NCBI GenBank assembly: GCA_963978905.1
Contig: OZ022258.1
Coordinates: 28,834,716 to 28,898,715, forward strand
Length of the DNA stretch: 64,000 nucleotides
Reading direction: 5' to 3'
Source of the DNA: Trichostrongylus colubriformis
Lineage: Eukaryota; Nematoda; Chromadorea; Rhabditida; Trichostrongylidae
The notes under the pieces were generated by a model. That model did not search any database. It had not been told where the DNA came from and saw only the letters and a list, made by a program, of their open reading frames with translations. Both the position numbers and the translations under genes were made by a program. Below are positions 10,868 to 25,800 of the stretch, piece by piece (within the stretch, counting starts at the first letter, position 1; each line of letters begins with the position of its first letter).

Positions 10868-13800
10868 TCAAATAAACTCTCTACGATAAATATCTGATCG
10901 CTCACGGGCTTCAATGGTAAGGTATAGCTCAAATGGTATTAGGATGCCATTGCGATTCCGCAAGGAAAGTGGAAGCGATGCACATCTCGGGGAAAAAAGT
11001 CGAGTGGGTTCTCTAGAGAAGGCACCTGATGACTGAAATTGAATGACCCAACAGCAAGCCAGGAGGGGGTATTCCATTACTGACATTATTTTTACCAAGG
11101 CCTAGCGGAGGGAAGGACTTTTTGGGGAGATCATCTTTCCTCCGCTAGCACCGAGGCAAAAATATGCTCCTGAATGTGCGAATTAACCCCTCAAAGGCCT
11201 CTACATGACGCTTAAATGCGCAACATGTTATTAGGTGCTCCCCCCCCCCCCCCCCCCCTCCTCCCGTCACGATAGCACAAGTCTAGTAAATCACAGATAG
11301 GTCAGAAATACTGAGTACATACACCACCAGAGATGTGTCATCAAAATGTGTAAACTAGTTTTTCAATGTGAAAGTTTTCTTGCGGGAACTAGAATGAGTC
11401 AGCAACTGTCTCGACAATTGCATCAACTTCTATGGTCAAATTCGGTGCGGAAAGCCAAAACACGGTGACGTGTAATTAGACGCATGCTTTGAACGAATAA
11501 GGCAATTGAAAAACTGGTATTCATTTGTTTATACGGCGAGAAAAAGTACCTGAGGGTTTTCGTCGTGTTTCTTGCCCCTCGGTTTTCGTCCACGGGTGGA
11601 ATTCATTCTATGAGCATTGAGTCGATCGATCATCTCCACGCGGCTCATTCCCATAACTGACGCTCGCATACTTTCCAGTTTACGATCCCACTCTAAAAAA
11701 TGAGTCTCGATGAGGAATCGCTTGATTTGTTTCAAAAGTCATGGAGGAAATAAAAAATGTGGGGAACGATCCTGGGCATGTGAGAGGCAGAAATAGTGTT
11801 TTCGTTTTTTGCTGTTCTCCAATATAGCACTTCGCGAAATCTACGAGCAAAGTGGGTTTCATGTTATCTGGGAATAAATCACGACACTGATGTAGCTTGC
11901 CGGTGAAGCCTTGCCGTTGAGTTAAAAAAAGGAGTGCTATAAGGTAAATTGATCAGTGCAATTTCCGTGTTACCGGAACAATGATCGAAACTCCATGAGA
12001 TAAGCTGAAAGCATGTGCATAAAGGAGGGAGCGCAAGTGTTATGAAAAGTCGCTAAAACACCTTCGAGGCTACCATAACGCTACTAATTCATGGTTTATC
12101 GACGACAATACACGTAAGCCCCGTGGTTTTCGTCTTTTTGCTACAACATCCTTCAATGATTCCCAAATATTTTGAAAACGGTACCAATAGAAGGCTGTGC
12201 TTGTGACGAATGGAGAGGTTTGTCTAATTCCTACATTTCTCGACTTCTTTGACATTTTTTTAGAGGTTTTCGCAGACTTAGCCCAATTTCACCACAGGCT
12301 ATTTTCGACGACGCGACGGAGTCGTGAACACTACACTTCAACTGTGAGTTTCAGAACAAAAGTTTCATAGTCAAAAATAATCGCGTATTCGAGAAGAGCA
12401 CGAACTCGTGATCATAATGGTATCCCTCATGTAAGGATTTAGCAGATTCAAACTGGAAATGATGGTTTTAAAATGTGTCTGTGCTTGTATATTTAGAGCT
12501 ATGAACGAACGTAATGCTCACTTTGAGTGCTTATTCTCAACTTAAGTAGAACCTGTCATCACCATTTCCTGATGCGGTGATAACGATGGTTCTCTTCGAA
12601 ATGGAGCTTTAAGAGATGGCAAACTCGATAAAAAAAAAGTGATTTTTAAAATCCATTTTCCAATTTGGATCTGCTGAACCCTAACATGAGAGATACCATT
12701 ATGATCACGAGTTCGTGCTCTTTTCGGATACGTGATTATTTTTGACTACGAAGCGTTTGTTCTGAAAGTCACAGTTAAAATGGAGGATTTACGACTCTGT
12801 CGCGTCGTCGAAAATAGCCTGTGGTGAAATTGGGGCTAAATTTGCGAAAACCTCTAAAATAATGCCGAAGTAGTCGAGAAACGTAGAAAGTAAACAAACC
12901 TCTCCATTCGTCGCAAGCAGAGCTTTCTATCGGTACCTTATTCAAAATATTCGGCAATCTTTCAAGGAAGTTACAGCAAAAAGACGGAAAAACCTCGGGG
13001 TCTACGTTTTTGGCGTCGATTGACCATGAATTAGTAGCGGTTGTACATTAATGGAGTACGTACCACCACTCATAGAGTTTCTTTGCTGTGCACTCCTATC
13101 GACTGGAAACGATAATCTTACAGTAGAAGGAGAAATCCCAAACAGACAACAAAAGTGCGTGGCAATCAGAGTCCCCTCAGCCATCCCTTGAAGTCTCTTT
13201 ACTAGACAAAATTTATTTTCTCCTAGAAATCAAGGAATGGTGTTGGTCTGTAATGATAAATTTTTATTCATAATGGCTCTACTAGCAAGCTCATTACTGA
13301 GGGCGTGGGCAAGATGCGGTCAGATAATCGAACCTTGCGGCAGAAGCAACCGATCCTCCCGAGTTCGCAATAAGACTTCTCAAACAAGCTTCATCTGCCA
13401 AAATGCCTCTGTGACTGGTCAATTTACGTGTTTGGAAAATTCGAATCATAAGACGGTCTACAGCTGTAAACGAAATGGGACCACAATATTTCAAATGAAA
13501 CGTACGTTAGCGATCAATATCAGACGAGTTATAGCTCAGGAAAAGCATCAAATATCAAAGGGAGAGCAGTGAGTAAGAAAAGGATTAGCACAAGTTGCGA
13601 TGCAGTCGCGTTTCCAAATGAAGGATGAGACAGAAAATGAAAAACAAATTGGTTGAATTTGTACCTTTGAGATCCTTGCAATCAGGAGCTGGATGGCAGG
13701 TATTGAGATGTCTCTTCATATTGCCTTTGTAGATGGTAACAAATTCACAACTATCGCAGATATAGGCATCCTGAAAAAGGAACGCTTCGAGCAGCAGACA

Positions 13801-16800
13801 AAGCTATGCAATTCAAAACAAACTGCTGTGATTCATTTTCCGTCGGTACAATACCGCTCACAATTTCTTTGAAGTTGACACATAGCGACGGATTAATCCA
13901 CGCAAATCGTCACATCGTCATATCTTCGTTCGAAGTGAATACAACGGGATGAAACCAAAAACGTTAGATGGGTCTCGATGCGAAGTTCAACGACTCATAA
14001 ATTGTCAAATTTTGATAATAGTCACCAGCTTCCTGGTGAAAGTTGCGGAAATATCTTTTCCACCCTCAGGTTAGACTCCTACTCTTTGGGCCTACAATCA
14101 TATGTTCAATTGGTGCTCTCCCAAGCTTCGCACAAACAATGCTTTTAGCAATTTATCCATGAACTTTTCACAACCTTTTGAAAGTTTTGAGCTCATTTCG
14201 TTACAATCGATCAAGTGGTTGGAAAAATCACTCACCTTACACAGACTACTAGCTGCGCACTGCACGCATCACCTTGATCTCCAAATCGCCGGAAAGCGGT
14301 CCTTCTATGAAGCTTCGAACATCAGTGTACGGTGCATTTCGCATACTAACTAGTCCTCTCTCATTCCCTTTCCTCTCAAACAACATTTTAGTCAATGAAA
14401 ATCGCATGAAGTCTTCAAATGCAATATACTACACATCCAGAAAATGAAAGCGGTATCCAAACAATGCTCAGAATGTGTATTCTTTTCGAGCGTTGTCGGC
14501 TCCCACGCTGCTTGTTATTGCTTTTCAGCGCTCTGCATGGATCAGATCCTTGCCTTGCGATGTTATCTATGCACACCACTGATCTTCAAAACTGCTCAGT
14601 GTTCTTATTCAGTGATCATCCAGTCCCCTTTCCCTTTGCAGAGAATTGGGAGGAAGGGGGGGGGGGTTCTCTCAAACTGAGCGAACTGTTCCGAAGTGAT
14701 GCTTCATAAGCTGTCAGAAGGACGCAGAAGCACACGACTAATTAAGTACACGCAGTCTGTTATCACTAAGTCTGGAAACAGCCGATTAAGTTGCGGCCAC
14801 ACTTTGCGCATTTACGCCGGCACCTTTGGCATAGACGTCAATTATGTGCCTGCCGCCGTCAACGGCGGCACTCGGTAGCACGCTCTGTTTGCCAAATCTT
14901 TTCACAGTACAGCATGGTGATCGTGGCCGCTTCTAATCTTGGCACAGTTCCAAGATACGACGTGGCCACGATCACCATATTGGCACACTGCCAAGATTCG
15001 AAGCGGCCACGACCACCATGCAGTAGTGTGATTGGATCAAGCATTTTGCAGACGAAGCGCGCCACAGTGTGCCGCCGTTGACGGCGGCAGGCACATGATT
15101 GACGCCGCTGTCGGCGGTGTAGGCGTCGATGCGCAAAGTAGGACTACGGCTTTAATGGCGCAGGGCAGTTCCTGCGCACATGCGAAAAGATTATTCGCTC
15201 GAATCCTCTACTGCAATCGACGTTTGCAGAAGTATGCTCGTTTTTGACACCGAATACAACAGCATAGTTTCGTTTGAAATTGATTAGTGTCCGTCCATAT
15301 TCATACTTACATGTCCAGTTAACACCCTTTTTGAATTCACCATTCTGGGCATTAATTGAATGCCGCTTTCATTCTCTGAACTGCAGTATATTACATTCAA
15401 AGACTTCATGCGATTTTCATTGATCAAAACGTTATTTTGGAGAATGAGAGAGGAGAGAATCTGCATAAAAATACACCGTACTCTGATGTTTGAGGCTTGA
15501 ACATAAAAGAACCGCTCTTGTAATCCGGAAGTAAAGGTGATTCCTGCAGTACGCAGCTAGTAGTCTGTGAAAGAAGAGTGTTTTTTCTAATTACCTGACC
15601 AATTCTGACGAAATGAGCTTTGAAACATTCAAAAAGGACGTGAAAAGCTCAATCTGGAAACTGTCCTGAAACTCAAAGTAAGTCAGTGAAAGTATGGTTT
15701 AGGGGGAACGTGCGCGAGCTCCAAGTGGCATGTGAATGTAGGCCCAAAAAAAGCCGGAGTCTTACCAGAAGGTAAAAAGGGAATTTTTTCCAGCTTTCAC
15801 CAAGAAGCTGGTGACCTACTTATTTGAATTTGACATTTCATAGGTCGCTAAACTTGTCGCATCGAGACAAATTCAACGCTTCCAGTTTTTTGCATTATAT
15901 TCATTTTGAACGGAATTATGACGGTGCTACGGTTTCCGGGGATTGATTCGTCGCCAGGTGTCGATTTTCCAAAAGTTGTGAGCGGTGATGTACAGTAGCG
16001 CTCAAAAATCTTCGGCCAAATTTCTTTTGTCATAACTTTTTTTCTACTTGACCAAATTTGACAAAATTCTAATATGTGATGCCTGAACCTATTGCCAACA
16101 TTTCCTTCTACTTGAGTGCCGCTTGACACTTTTCATGGTTTTTTACAAGAATTCACTACAAGACCACCCAAAAAAAAGCAAAAGGCTTGGTCAAGAAAAA
16201 CGGCTTTCTTTACAAAAACAAAATGAGCAAGCCTCAGAGAACATTAATATATTATAGAAAGACCACGACTTTTGATGACAGCGGCACAGCGGGACGGTAT
16301 AGCCATGGCACTCCAAAAACAAAAAATTTCATATAGCTGCGTAACATATACCGTTGAGCGCCAAAATAATATATTAAGTATGCAGTGTATCCAAGTATAA
16401 CATATTAAAATTTATCTTAGATCTGTGCAGTTGCAAAAAAGTTACAAGTGAAAAACCGCAAGTGAAAGAGCATTTCGCCGAAGACTTTTGAGCGCTACTG
16501 TATGTACACACTGATTATGTATGTGTCTATAATTACTTTAATTGTTATGTGTTATTAATGCTTTTATGTGTTACTGGTTGGCTGGCGCACACTATTGCAT
16601 GCATCACACGATGGGCGTCAATAGGTTCATCAGAATTGTTATTTTCTGCAAACTTCAGCTAATACTCATTATCACTGCTATCATCTTTAACACGTGGCTC
16701 TACAGGATTTTCTGCTTTTAGCAAACCATACCCGTTTGCGCGCTCAGTACCCTTTCCCTATACAGAATTCGGCAATTTTGATCGATATCAACCGGTACTT

Positions 16801-19800
16801 ATAATCCATTTACCCTGTGCAGTTGCGTTCACTTATTAGTGTTGTCCAATAATCGTGACTTCCTGCTTGCAGATGGTGGGATTTTCAGTACGAATTTTCA
16901 GCTCAAGCTCCGCCTACCACCGGAAAGGTTCGGCTTATTGGTGAAATCTACTTCCCCTTCTCAGCACTTCCTTTCTAGCTACTGTTGACCACTCTCACTA
17001 TTCTTTCGGTCCTTAAGCCATTATTAAGCAAAATTGCAACTCTGCAGTGAGTATGATCTGATTTATAATACGCTCCACACGTAGTTGGCGAGTCGTTGCT
17101 CACTTTAGAAACCCCAAAAGGATAGATCTGGCAGATTGTGGGATAATTTGGGAATATGAAATTCGTGGTGATTAGTAGTGTGACAGTAGAGAAAGAATAT
17201 AACAAAATGGTGAAAACACGAAACATAGAAATCAGCAAACCCTCCTTTCCATTTGCCTTCTCTGCATCATGAGCTGGCGAGGGTAGATGCAAACAGTCGA
17301 GAGGCGGAGTCAGTCAGTCGCAGGCGTTGCCCTGCCCCGTAGCAACTCGGAAAACTGTTGTGTTGCAGTTTGCATGGAAGACTGTTGTGGAGGACGCCAG
17401 GGCGCGATGGAAATTTTTTTCAATGGGAATTTCGCCGCTAATAATCTCTTCTGGACCACAATGTTCGTTTACAGAAAATATATCCCCATTTTCTATTTAC
17501 CCTTGCAGTTCCTGTAGGTATGTTCTGGATAGCTTGGACGTTGGCCACCTCTACCGAATTTTTTCTAATCTCTGTGCCGCGCCGAGGACGAGTTTTGAAT
17601 GTTTGTCATGAAGACCACCCAGTTGGGATGCGCTCCGCCCACTGCGCGCAGTCCTCTCCATGTCTTTCAGAAACCATCGCTAACCTTAAGGACACTGGAA
17701 GGAGAACAAGCAAGGAAAGAGTATCCCAGAACACTTCACTTTATATGCAAACATTGACACGCAGAAAAAATAGCATGTAGCAAAAATTGCGAAAGAGTGG
17801 GAAGAAAGTCTCTGAAACAAGGAAAATCCAACGTATACACTCTCGGCGTCTTGGCAAGGCGTCATGTGTGCAAGTAACGAGCCGCGGTAGGCCCATCTGC
17901 AGTCTATCCTTTCCAAGCGTTTGAGAAGTTTGGAACCCGGTTAAGAGTTTTCGGTTGAAAACCAAACTATTCAGTGCACGCTTCGCCAACCTTGAGCGGA
18001 GCATAACTTGGCTCCCGTGTCTTACCTCCACAGGTTTCATATAATGCGTAATTTCGCGGCAGACGGGGAGACAGACGGACGGACGGAAAACATACACACT
18101 GTCAGACGCACAGACAAAGTGTGTAATGTATAGTAGGAATGTTATATAGATTTATAAGTAATATGGCATAAATAAATATCCTGTGTTAGTAATATTATAT
18201 CATGCTATATTGCTATACATGCTATATCATGCTATATTGCAATTGCTGTATGTTATGTTATTGTCTTATATTACATTGTATCATATTACATTATGGTTGG
18301 TCTATCAATTCTGGACATCTTAGGCTATCTTCAAATATTTTTTTTGATATTATCGTAGTATACAATCAACGAAATATGCACCACAGCCATCCGCATTATA
18401 TATGAAATGATTGTATGTCCGTCTCTCCGTCATTCCACTTGTTTGTTGCAGAATTGGGAATAACATGAAGAGCAACCCGTGGAGATGGGGTCACGTTTGG
18501 GATGGGTAGAGTATGGGACAAGAAGTAAAGAGCACACATAACCAATCCAAGATACATCTACGGTGGGCGGAGCGTGCACTGAATAGATCGGCCTTCAGAC
18601 CGAAAATTGTAAATTGGGCTCCAAAATGACCCAAACTTGAGGAAAAGAAATGCATGTCACCGATGTGTTTCTGAAGGTCATGGAAGAGCGCACAGTGGTC
18701 GCAGCGCGCCACGAGTGGGCGGTCTTTACAATAAAAATTGATAACTAAGGTCCAAAAGCAGCATAGAGACTAGGAAAAAATGACGGCCAACGTCCAAGCT
18801 ATCTTGAACTCACACGAAACGAGCAGAGACTTGTCCACAATGGGCGGATCGTGTTATCGGTCGGATGATGCTCATTCCAAGAACTGATTTATTTCAAGAG
18901 TGCTTTAGAGACCGGAAAAAGGTAGCGGAAGTAGCAGTGGTCACTAACAGCTAGCACTGTGGGAAGAAAATAAACTTCAACGACGGGCGGAAATTTAAGG
19001 ATAAAATAAAATTAAGTTAAATAAAAAGTTTAAAAAATTAAATTAATTAAATAAAATTTGTAATGTGGTTCCAAAAGTATAGGCGCGCAAGATCAGTAAA
19101 AGTGGAAGGCAAATGCTGGTCACAAAGAGTGGCCCTCGTCGAGATAGGGCTAAGCCAAAATCGTAAAATGTCAACACGATGTGAGACAGCTTTTGGGACA
19201 GGGAAAATTGTATAATATATAAGAGGGTGAAAACGACTGCTGGATTACACCAATAGGTGAACACAACTGCTCACGCTTTAGAGAGATTATGAATGCTAAC
19301 CTCGGGGGGATCGGCTTCTTTCCTCGGACCACCCGGTGGTGATGGATCACTCGGTAGTTGGATTTGCTGAAAAGGCGTTCGATTGATTGCGCTTTTTTCA
19401 GGAGTAATAGTGAATAGTGGAAAGTTTGCAAATTAGACCACTCATAAAGCAACGGCAATCAAGAGAAATATAAAAGATCGAAGGAGACTATCCAGGAAGT
19501 TTCTTTTTTAAGAAAACAGGGTACAAAACAGAGTAGGAGTTGGTTCATAGTGCTGCCTGACAATGCGTGATCGATAGCTTCGAAAGTTTGTTAGGGCGTA
19601 GACGCGATTAGTTGTGCTCTGCGCTTCGGAGTGCCCATCTCATTTGTCCCTTCACGAAACTGCCCTTCATACTTCGTTTTCCGTTCACAAGCCGGAAACT
19701 TAACTCTGAGCAGAACTCAAAAGTGATTTCCGATTTCGAATTGGAGCAGCAGGGACTTGTTTTGTGATACAAGCTTACCATCTTTAATTATGCATACCAA

Positions 19801-22800
19801 CTAATGCACGGCAGGCCAATGTTCTCTGGCAGCCATTTTTCTGCATAATTCTACATTTTGCAGGTATCTTGCTGTCAGAGAATCAGGGACAAGTCTACGT
19901 ACAGTTGCGAATTTGTTTTGATATTTTGGGTGCTAACGAAGAGGAATTTATCACTGAAGCAAAAATACGAGATGACGCCATCTTCAGGTCGTAGGCTGTG
20001 TATGACGGCAAAGCATCACAGATCGACGCGGCTACGATCTGTGATGTGTTGCCATCATACAGTGAGTGGGCACAGAAAGCACATTCAGAAACCGACGAGT
20101 AAGTACCCATGACCCAGTTTCTTGAGTTCCAGGCCATTTCACCTCGCTTTATGCATTGCATAGCGCCTAATATTTTCAGAGGCAAAGAGACTGCCTTTCA
20201 CAAGTTCCGAGGTTCTTTCGATGGAGGTACGCATTTTGCGGAGCCCTTTCCAATGTTTCTGAGTGGTTAGCGGTGGAACCGAACGAACCTGTTCCATCGA
20301 GTGGCCATTCATATACGCCATGCTATCCTGTAAGTCTTGCTCATGCATATAGGAACCAAGCGACGGCGACATTACTGGAGATCCGAGGAGACCAGTATTT
20401 TGAGCCCCAGTCGCTGTAAGAAAAGGTAAGTCAGAAATCAGGAGCAGTAGAACTTTCTAGAAAAACATTTGGTTTAGTTGTGACCGTACCAGGATCGAAA
20501 CCTTCATGCAACACATGAGGTAGCATAGAGTCCTCATGACGACGTCGTTTTGCCTCACGCCGTCTGTCCTTGTCCGCTCGTGGTCTTTTCTGAGGACTTT
20601 CGTTTTTTCCACACTGATTGATGTGCCGTCGAATGTTTCCCTACAAATTTCATCTTCACTATGCATCGACTTCAAAAAGTAAATTGAAATTAATAGGCTT
20701 GAGAAGAGTGGGGGTGTGTACCCTTATGTCAGGATTGTCGCACCGCGGCATTTCGCAAGCGAAGCAAGGCGGACGAGCTAAAGGCGCTATGTTGTTGGGT
20801 CCCGGAGCGATTATAAGTCAACTGCGTATCGCGCGCCTAGCATTAGCGTGTAATCGTTCTGAGACCCAACAACCGCGACGCGCATAGCTCGCACACACTG
20901 CGTCGCACGCCGCTCGTTGTCGTGCGACAATCCTGACATAAGGGTACACACCCAGAGTGGGGCCACATCAAAAGGACGGTGATTACTATCCCGTATGTAA
21001 GAAGCTAAATGCGGACCGACGACTATGAAAGTTCCTCCGTTCGACACTATTTGCACACTTCTTCCACAAAGATAACTTGTCAAAATTACTTCAACGAAGG
21101 GAAAGGCATAACATATCAACTTCGCTCGGACAAAGCAAGTAAATCATGGATCAGGATCTGAGCTAAAAGACAAATTTTTTGGCCTAATTAGTACTTTTGA
21201 TGGAGAACACCACGCATTTGAGTTCCATTTGGACTCGTAGTGGCAGATGAAAGCCATTGGGCGATACAATAGCTCGCGAGGGCCAACCTATATACACCCA
21301 CCAGTTGGTTGACCGTGGCAGGTACTGTAGCGGCATTCAATTTCCGCATCTTTCCTGGGAGGAGGGGAGGGGGGGGGGGCGGACCGCGCGCCAGTCGTCA
21401 CTGCAACAATTAAGAAAAAACAGAAAGACATAGGAAATGCTTGATAAAATTCGAAAATCTTCCGAAATCTGATGTAAAAAAGAGCTATGAACGAAAAGTG
21501 AAGTTTGTATCATAAAATCACGTGAAACGAAAGTTGGAAGCAGTAGACACATTTTGCGGAAAGATGATAGTTTAGTGGCAAGTTGCGCGGTTTCTGCTCG
21601 TAGTCCAAGGAGCGGCTAATCGCCTCTCAGCCCGCTCGTACAAACCGAAACTTCCATCTTGCTAAAGGCAGTGAAGTGGTGGCATGCTGGACTAAGAAGA
21701 TGAAATCACTGACTTGCACACCGGCTGGCCCACGCAAATGTGTATAGACCACCCGTTCAAATGTCTTCAGAATGCACGGCGCATCCCGAAAAATCCTCTG
21801 ACTGTGCATTAGCAAAAGTTCGTCGCCAATTCAGAGCAGAATTGTTGGTTGAATTTCTATCATGCGAAAGTGCGACTACTCAGTCATCTCTCACGTACAT
21901 GGAATTGGTTCCACTCAACACTTTCAGAACTGCCCTCATGCGTTACAATCATTCCGACAGAACACTAGAAGGCTTCGATACTTGAACAAAGCAATCTAGT
22001 TTCAGTTCCTTAGAACCAGTTTAGAAGGTTAATCTCAGATTAATTCTCCGATGCGGTGACGTTTGAGAATAGTAACAGATTGACCATGTTTTGTTGCTTT
22101 ATCGCAGTCTGCTGAATCATGAGAACTATTTTCTAAAGAGCAGGAAATTATATGAAAAAGTCCTCAGGGACACGCTTGCCGACACCACAAAGCTCAAGAG
22201 AAGCTTGCATTTACCTTATAGTGGCTGATGAAGCGATCACAGTGAGGGCAGATTGGACTCAGACCGTCGTGACCGTTGGTTAGGGCACCGGCTTTAATGG
22301 CATTTTCTGTGCCTGGTGCGATCGGATTCGCTCCCATCGCCACTTGGTCCAGGTAGTTTCGTCCTGAAAGTTACTCGTCCACACACAGTAAATCACGAAA
22401 AATCGAATCCCTCCCAATGGACAAGTCGTTAGCCAATCCACCTTCAAACGGGTAAAGGTCGTTCTTGCAATTTTTCGTCTTTTTCAGATAATCGGTGAAT
22501 GAGCATCACCCATCAATCAGCGACCGCTGCTAAGGTCTTTCAAAAGTGGTTTTTCAAATGAGCTCACCAATGATTTCACGACATTTTTCATTTCTGCCGA
22601 TGTGACCAGTTAGACTTCGCCTGGATGGATAAACACCTCTACAGGCCATACACATCACTCGCTCATTGTCAGGACCCTGCAAATGGAATAATCGGAATAC
22701 ATTTACTTCAGAGACTTTCGATACTATGGCAGTCGTGTTCTGATGCGTCTTCTTTGGTAAAAGATCTACAGGAGGCAAATACGTCGAAAGGTTCGCTGAG

Positions 22801-25800
22801 CCTATAAACCACACTACCAAGCTCGCAATTGGTTTCAAGATGGAATGTTAGCGTTTGAACTCAAAAAAGAAAATACAGAAGAGCGCAATTCACATCTTGC
22901 ATGCTACGATTTAGAATGGACACCAATCAATTGATTTTACAGAAATTTTCGGGCCACACGGCAGCTTCACTGACATTCGGCAGAACTTTCATAAGTAGGT
23001 GAAACTAAGGACCTTCAACATGGACGTGTCGTTATGTAGCTGTAGCTAAGCCTTTGGAACGGAACATTCCAGGAGGATGCGACGTATAACACACATAGGA
23101 CTAAGACCATTTCAGCCGAACTTTAAGTAGAAGCAGGAATTCAGAAGGTTTGAAGGAACAAAATCACGCATACCTCCTAATATGCAAACAAAGAGTTCAG
23201 GTCGTGTAGGGATAATTTCCAACCCGGAAATCAGCCAAAAAGTTCGAAAAGCTTTACAATGAAAATCTTGTAATAGTTTCAGGAGAAAAAAGCTGTCGTC
23301 GCTCATGGATTCGAAAACAGGATTGTGAAATCTGTTTAAGCATCAAGATGGACCTCATCCCCAGAAGCATCATGCCCTCATTCGAGCGAGCATCGGGATG
23401 AAAAAGCTGTTGTCAGCATTTCATTTAAAATTTCACTTTGTGTTCAAAATTTTCCAAAAGTGTGACCTATATGATGTATCGGTGAATTATTCGAACACTT
23501 GTTTCACTTTTTGTTGTTAGGAAGACGGCAACGACCAAGTCAGAACGTGAGAAGGCACAGCACCCTACACAGGAAAACTGGAGTAGAAAGACGAAAATGA
23601 AAAGTGACAATGTCCAACAAATTTGTGTTGTCCTTTGTGGAACAAAAGCTCGATAGAACTGGAAAGGAAATTGACTGCTTACAATAAGTTCAAAGAAATA
23701 ATGTCAGATCCTTCTACAGTTGGACATTTGCGGGTTCAGCTTTTACAAGGGCATGTGGAAATCTAACTACGGTATGTACAACACTAATCATTTGACATAC
23801 GTAATCTATTTTATATCTTCTCACCTCCAAGTCCGTTGAAATCGAGTCCCCGGAAATGGGCGGAGTTTCGGAAGCAGCCGAGCCGCTATTTGAGGTTAGT
23901 GTCGGGCTGTTAAGTGACGTCTGCTCACAGGGAGATACGGTCGATGGACGAGGTAGTGGAGCTGTCGGAAGAAGCGTTTGAGGAGGTGCTGGCGGCTGGC
24001 TGGCATTCATCGGTAGTGAGGCTGTCGATGGAAACTGAACTTATAGGAATAGAAACTAAAAAGGGGCTTTCATGAATTGAATTCACTCGAGATCGAATGC
24101 TTCTTTGAACTTTGAGTAATTGAAGACTAACATTGATCTTTTGTTGAGTTTGCTGATGATTAAAGTGCATTGGAAGATAGTTGGCTGTGATCTGGATCGG
24201 TTCCGATAACGGCACTTGATGCTCGAACTGTGAGGCAGCGACACGATGATATGCATCAGAAAAGGAAGGTTGAAATCTGAAAGCGACCAATAACAGTTGA
24301 CCACGATGAAAAGATCTGGTTTAGAGAGAACCAGACCCATGACTGCAGTGGCATACACTCGATGCATATTCATCTGCCTTAGCTATAGCAAACTGCAAGA
24401 GTAAGACGATCAAACGATAGGCATGAGGACCGAGCCAGTGTTTGTGAGAAATGTTGAGGACATGACGATGTCAGGTCTGTCTAGAAGTGGTACGGGCACG
24501 GAGCCTGTTCTTAGCCTCATCAGAAGGCCACGGTGCCATGGTCCTGTTGAAATGGGTAAAGATTCTGCTGACCGGCGCGATCAGGTTCATACTAGCAACG
24601 TAAGCAAACGGTAGCAAAAGTTTCGTTCGCATCGTGTGAGGGTTACCCTCTACTGAAAGAAGCAGTACACTTCTAACATGCGCACTGTATTCAAAGACCG
24701 TGACAGGGTAGGCTCATGGCATAGCCCACGTTCGCGCAGCACCATCTGGCCCTCGTGTGTATAATTGCTTTCAAAGAGCCTCTCGATAAAAGGAAAAATC
24801 ATCGAGGAGTGGATGTTCTTCAGTCCTTTTAGTGTGCCCTACGCGATGTACCTCCATACAGAGCATTACTCTAGTAACTTCCTTTCGATTTGTCAGATAC
24901 CCATACAATGACTTCCAAGACAGCCCGTTGAATAGTTCAGCGTTTGATTGTTCTTCCAGACGAGGTTATCACCGATTCATAGGTCCCGCAGCGATGGAGT
25001 CCTGAGTGGCTGGATGGGCACTGATTCAGGATCTGACTGGCGGCGCATTGTTTTTCAGAGATACCACTTTCAGAGCAACGGGTTGCCGTTAACAGCTTCA
25101 TGCTGAGCATTTCCGATCCCGTGTTAATCCTATCTCCAGAATAGCTAGTAAGAGCCGCAAAACGCTTTGCTGCTTCGTCCGAACGCTACAGAAATCACTT
25201 CTCTAAATCATAAATACCGCGATACAAACCTTGCTCGCTCTCCACACTTACAGCGTTTCAAGGAATAACTTTATTTCAAGTATCGTTGCTATTTACATTT
25301 TTGGATATCAAATTCTTTTTTTGACCTATCCACAATTGAATATTAATTTTGCAGCGAAATATGTCTGCATATCAACCATTGCGGTCAAAACTAGAATTGC
25401 CTATCTTTCAAAATGCCGTAAGACATATTTCGAAAAACTAGAATTTTCTAGAAAGATTGATCAGCAATAACACCATTTACTTCGGAATCGCGGATAAAAG
25501 AGTCTAAAGTGTTAAACTGACCTTTGTTCATGTATCGGATAGTACATGTTGTTTTGTGGCTGCCCGTATGGTCCTGGCACGGCGTCAAAGTAGAAAGTTG
25601 AGTCGCACTCTAAATCCCGAAAGAAATATTACACTGCAAAGATTTGAAAGTCGTGCGCAAATTATTCGAGCAATGTGGAATCTACTATCACAGCATCCTA
25701 AGATCTTTGGGGCGTTCTTATACAGAAAAAGTGCTTTACACAAATAATGACAAGTGGAAAAAGTGACAAAGCTTATCGTCAGAACACTAAATCGGTAAAT

